DNA of 37,552 nucleotides from positions 1 through 37,552 of the forward strand of contig JAAYBA010000253.1 of NCBI GenBank assembly GCA_012719085.1, in the 5' to 3' direction. The DNA comes from Planctomycetota bacterium (lineage in GTDB: Bacteria; Planctomycetota; Phycisphaerae; Sedimentisphaerales; Anaerobacaceae). The notes under the pieces were generated by a model. It ran no database searches, had not been told where the DNA came from, and saw only the letters and a program-made list of their open reading frames with translations. The first letter of the stretch is position 1, and each line of letters starts with the position of its first letter. A program made the position numbers and the translations under genes. Positions 35,121 to 37,552 of this stretch are shown here, piece by piece.

Positions 35121-37142
35121 CTATCGGACGGTGGGAAAGGCGCTGATGCGCAGTGTCGAGCAGCCGTACGGGACCAATGTAATCTCCTCGACGGGCCAGT
35201 TGTCCTGTTTGCCCTGTGGACTCCACGGGATGGGGCCTGCCATACCGCTGTAAAGCTGCCAGTGCGGCAGACGCACCCCCTTCGTCCTGATCGAGATCGG
35301 CGCGTTGCGGAGGTTCCAGGGCTCCAGCGTTGCCGCGTCGCCCATCACCACCTTGTATGCTGTATCCACGTCTTTCAGGCCTGCCTCGAACAGCGCATAG
35401 TTCCAGGGGCTCGCCGGCTGGACCTCGCGGTACTGCTCGTGCGTCGTCCATGTCTCCTCAATCCGCAGAGCATACAGCAACGGGCCGCGTTCGATGCTGA
35501 CGCTGTTCTCGTGCCAGCGCTGTGTCCGCATTGTCATGGGCAGCGTCAGCTCGACGACATCGCCGTTGCTCCAGCGTCGGTCCACCTTGGCAACAGATCC
35601 GGCTTCGAGCTCCCTTTCGAGTGGCTGGCCATTCACCGTAATCTTCGCATCGTGGCACCACGTTGGAATCCGAAGGTGCAGTGCAAACGTCACGGCTTTG
35701 CTTGTCGCGACCGTGAATCGCGCCGATTCGCTGAACGGGTAATTCGTCTGTTCCACAATTGTCACCGTCTGACCCTGGGCCACCTTGGCGGTGACCTTCG
35801 AAGGACCATAGACCAGCGCCGCCAGACCGTTGTCGGCCGACGCCATCCACAGGTGCCCGACGAACTTCGGCCAGCCCTGATGGAGATTGCACGTGCAGCA
35901 GGGGTAGCCGGTCAGCAGGCCGAACACGACGCCGTCGGTCGTGTGGTCGAAAAAGTTGTGCCTGTGCATCGCACACGTCACCTGGTTGGCCTGCTGAAAG
36001 TATTGGCGGGCCATGTAGTCGTCCGTCGCCTGTGTCGGAAGCGTGTTGTATGCCAGCTTTTCCAGGTGGTCGGCGAAGGCGACGTCGCCGGTGATCTCGA
36101 GCATCTTCTCCAGCGAGAACATCATCTCGACGCACGTGCAGAACTCGCTGCCCTGCGTCAGAACGCGTCCATGCATTCCTTCGTCGCCGCCGTAGAGCCC
36201 GTGCGGCTGGCCGTGATACCTCCGAATGTCCGCGAACGCCTTCTTCACGGCGTGCAGGTGTGTGTCCTCGGGGTGAAGCTGGTAGTAGACGATCGGCTCT
36301 TTGATCCCCTGGGCGAGGTTGACGCAGTGGAAGGCGCTGGCGCCGTCGGCTCCTGGCTCATAGCGGTGCAGTGCGATGTCGCCGCGCTCCAGGAAGATCT
36401 CCGTATAGGGATGCGTCTGCTCGTGGATCAACTCGGCTAGTTCGAGCAGGAAGTCATCGCCGGTGATGTTGTAGAGCCAAAGCACCACCAGCAGATTGTC
36501 ACCACCCCGGCGGTTGCCCCAGAACGACCAGTGGCCCAGCGGCGTCCTGGGCAACTCGCGAAGCTGGTATCGGAAGTACTTCGTCATCACGTCGATTACG
36601 CGGGCGTCGCCGGTTGCCATGTAGTATTGCTGGAGGACTTTGAGCATGACCATCTTGGGCCACCAGTCGCGGCGCGGGCTCTTTTGAATGCCTGGCTCCG
36701 GCGTTGGCGGTTGCTCGAACGGCACCGGCCCAATGTAGCCGTCCTCGCTCTGGTGGGTCAGCGTCCACTCCACCCACGGGCGGACCTTTTCGATCAGCGC
36801 GCTGTCCTTGAGGATGTAGGCCAGCGGCAGCAGGCCGTCGATCCAGTAGGGGCCCCGCTCCCAGCCGTCGCCGTCGCCGCCCAGCCAGCCGTTGCGCGGG
36901 CCCACCACCTGCGGATACAGCTCATCGAGCCGGCCGGTCATGCCGGAGGCCATGATCTCCAGTTGCCGTCGCAGCCAGCCCATTGGCTCGATCGCCCCGA
37001 TGGGCAGCTCCGTGTACGGCTTGGCCGCCAGCGGCGCCCGGTTGGTGATGTAGTGGGTAGGGCCCCGACTCGCAGGCCCAGCGGACGACGTCGAACCGAT
37101 CAGCGTCACTGTGACGAGTAAGATGAGCAATGCGTTCTTCAT
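35121..37142 (-). CDS. Secreted GH127/DUF1680-type glycoside hydrolase (beta-L-arabinofuranosidase-like)
   Basis: Signal peptide MKNALLILLVTVTLIGSTSSA; WLGGDGDGWERGPYWIDGLLPLAYIL, GSEFCTCVEMMFSLEKML, GYPCCTCNLHQGWPKFVGHLWM. Confidence 0.88.
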   Translation of the reverse strand: MKNALLILLVTVTLIGSTSSAGPASRGPTHYITNRAPLAAKPYTELPIGAIEPMGWLRRQLEIMASGMTGRLDELYPQVVGPRNGWLGGDGDGWERGPYWIDGLLPLAYILKDSALIEKVRPWVEWTLTHQSEDGYIGPVPFEQPPTPEPGIQKSPRRDWWPKMVMLKVLQQYYMATGDARVIDVMTKYFRYQLRELPRTPLGHWSFWGNRRGGDNLLVVLWLYNITGDDFLLELAELIHEQTHPYTEIFLERGDIALHRYEPGADGASAFHCVNLAQGIKEPIVYYQLHPEDTHLHAVKKAFADIRRYHGQPHGLYGGDEGMHGRVLTQGSEFCTCVEMMFSLEKMLEITGDVAFADHLEKLAYNTLPTQATDDYMARQYFQQANQVTCAMHRHNFFDHTTDGVVFGLLTGYPCCTCNLHQGWPKFVGHLWMASADNGLAALVYGPSKVTAKVAQGQTVTIVEQTNYPFSESARFTVATSKAVTFALHLRIPTWCHDAKITVNGQPLERELEAGSVAKVDRRWSNGDVVELTLPMTMRTQRWHENSVSIERGPLLYALRIEETWTTHEQYREVQPASPWNYALFEAGLKDVDTAYKVVMGDAATLEPWNLRNAPISIRTKGVRLPHWQLYSGMAGPIPWSPQGKQDNWPVEEITLVPYGCSTLRISAFPTVR

Positions 37143-37292
37143 TCGGCTTGACTCCTGTAACGTCCTGACCATGCCGGTTCCAAGGCAACGAGCCCATCAT
37201 CCATGCGAACACCTCGTCTGTCAACAATCCGCTCATTGATCTGGGCGCTCCAAGACTTGCAGTGCCGATGGAGTGGTCGCGTAGACAGGACA

Positions 37293-37321
37293 GGGGCTCG
37301 TACCGTTGTGGCACGAGCCCC
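37293..37321 (-). terminator. Hairpin downstream of the right-edge partial gene
   Basis: GGGGCTCGT-N11-ACGAGCCCC perfect 9-bp stem, 36 nt after the minus-strand stop at 37357. Confidence 0.45.
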
Positions 37322-37356
37322 AGGTTTCACAGTATCAAAGGCGATTCGGCGCGATG

Positions 37357-37552
37357 CTACTGCGTCGTAGCAGGGCGGCCGAATCCGACATCGTCGATAT
37401 AGACGATGCCCATGCCGCCGGCGGTCGGATTGGTCGAGTTGCCGACACCGATGACCATCGTGTCCACCCGGCTGGGGTTCACGCCGGCGAAGTCGCTCAG
37501 TGGGATCTGCCATTCGTTCCAGCCGGAACGACCCACGATGTTCGCGTTCGGA
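37357..37552 (-). CDS. C-terminal end of a secreted/carbohydrate-binding-type protein, truncated by the window edge
   Basis: Minus strand PNANIVGRSGWNEWQIPLSDFAGVNPSRVDTMVIGVGNSTNPTAGGMGIVYIDDVGFGRPATTQ*. Absent from the supplied ORF track because its start lies outside the window. Confidence 0.6.
   Translation of the reverse strand, partial: PNANIVGRSGWNEWQIPLSDFAGVNPSRVDTMVIGVGNSTNPTAGGMGIVYIDDVGFGRPATTQ

Overview
GC-rich bacterial chromosomal window. Prepilin-like H-x-DG proteins and secreted dockerin-type proteins suggest a Planctomycetota/Phycisphaerae-like host (inference). Main content: (1) the 3' part of a CusA/CzcA-type RND efflux pump and a tRNA-Pro(GGG); (2) a compact iron locus (DtxR-like regulator, FeoA, FeoB, DtxR-FeoA fusion, HemP, membrane-anchored CbiX-like chelatase, flavodoxin, DUF2023) in which four promoters each carry a related inverted repeat (AGTTAGG-N4-CCTAACT) in or across the -35/-10 spacer; (3) secreted/prepilin-like genes followed by two damaged or chimeric genes; (4) ManA, an ATP-grasp protein, a NusG-paralog and a glucuronokinase/GalU/UDP-glucuronate-epimerase operon that looks like a plant-type UDP-GlcA salvage route; (5) a second metal locus on the minus strand (His-rich polytopic membrane protein, Fur/Zur-like regulator, small His-rich protein, His-tailed secreted dockerin protein, prepilin-like protein, second secreted dockerin protein), with a 9-bp inverted repeat on the -10 of the leading promoter, which is the best candidate for an undescribed system; (6) CcdA-like, TPR, RibF, TM1266-like, NrnA and HerA/DUF853 genes; (7) an MCP whose CZB-like zinc motif lies in the predicted periplasmic region, plus CheW; (8) a methyltransferase, a GH127-type glycosidase and the C-terminal end of another secreted protein at the right edge. 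No CRISPR array, IS element or rRNA was recognised. All family calls are from reading the translations; no database search was run.
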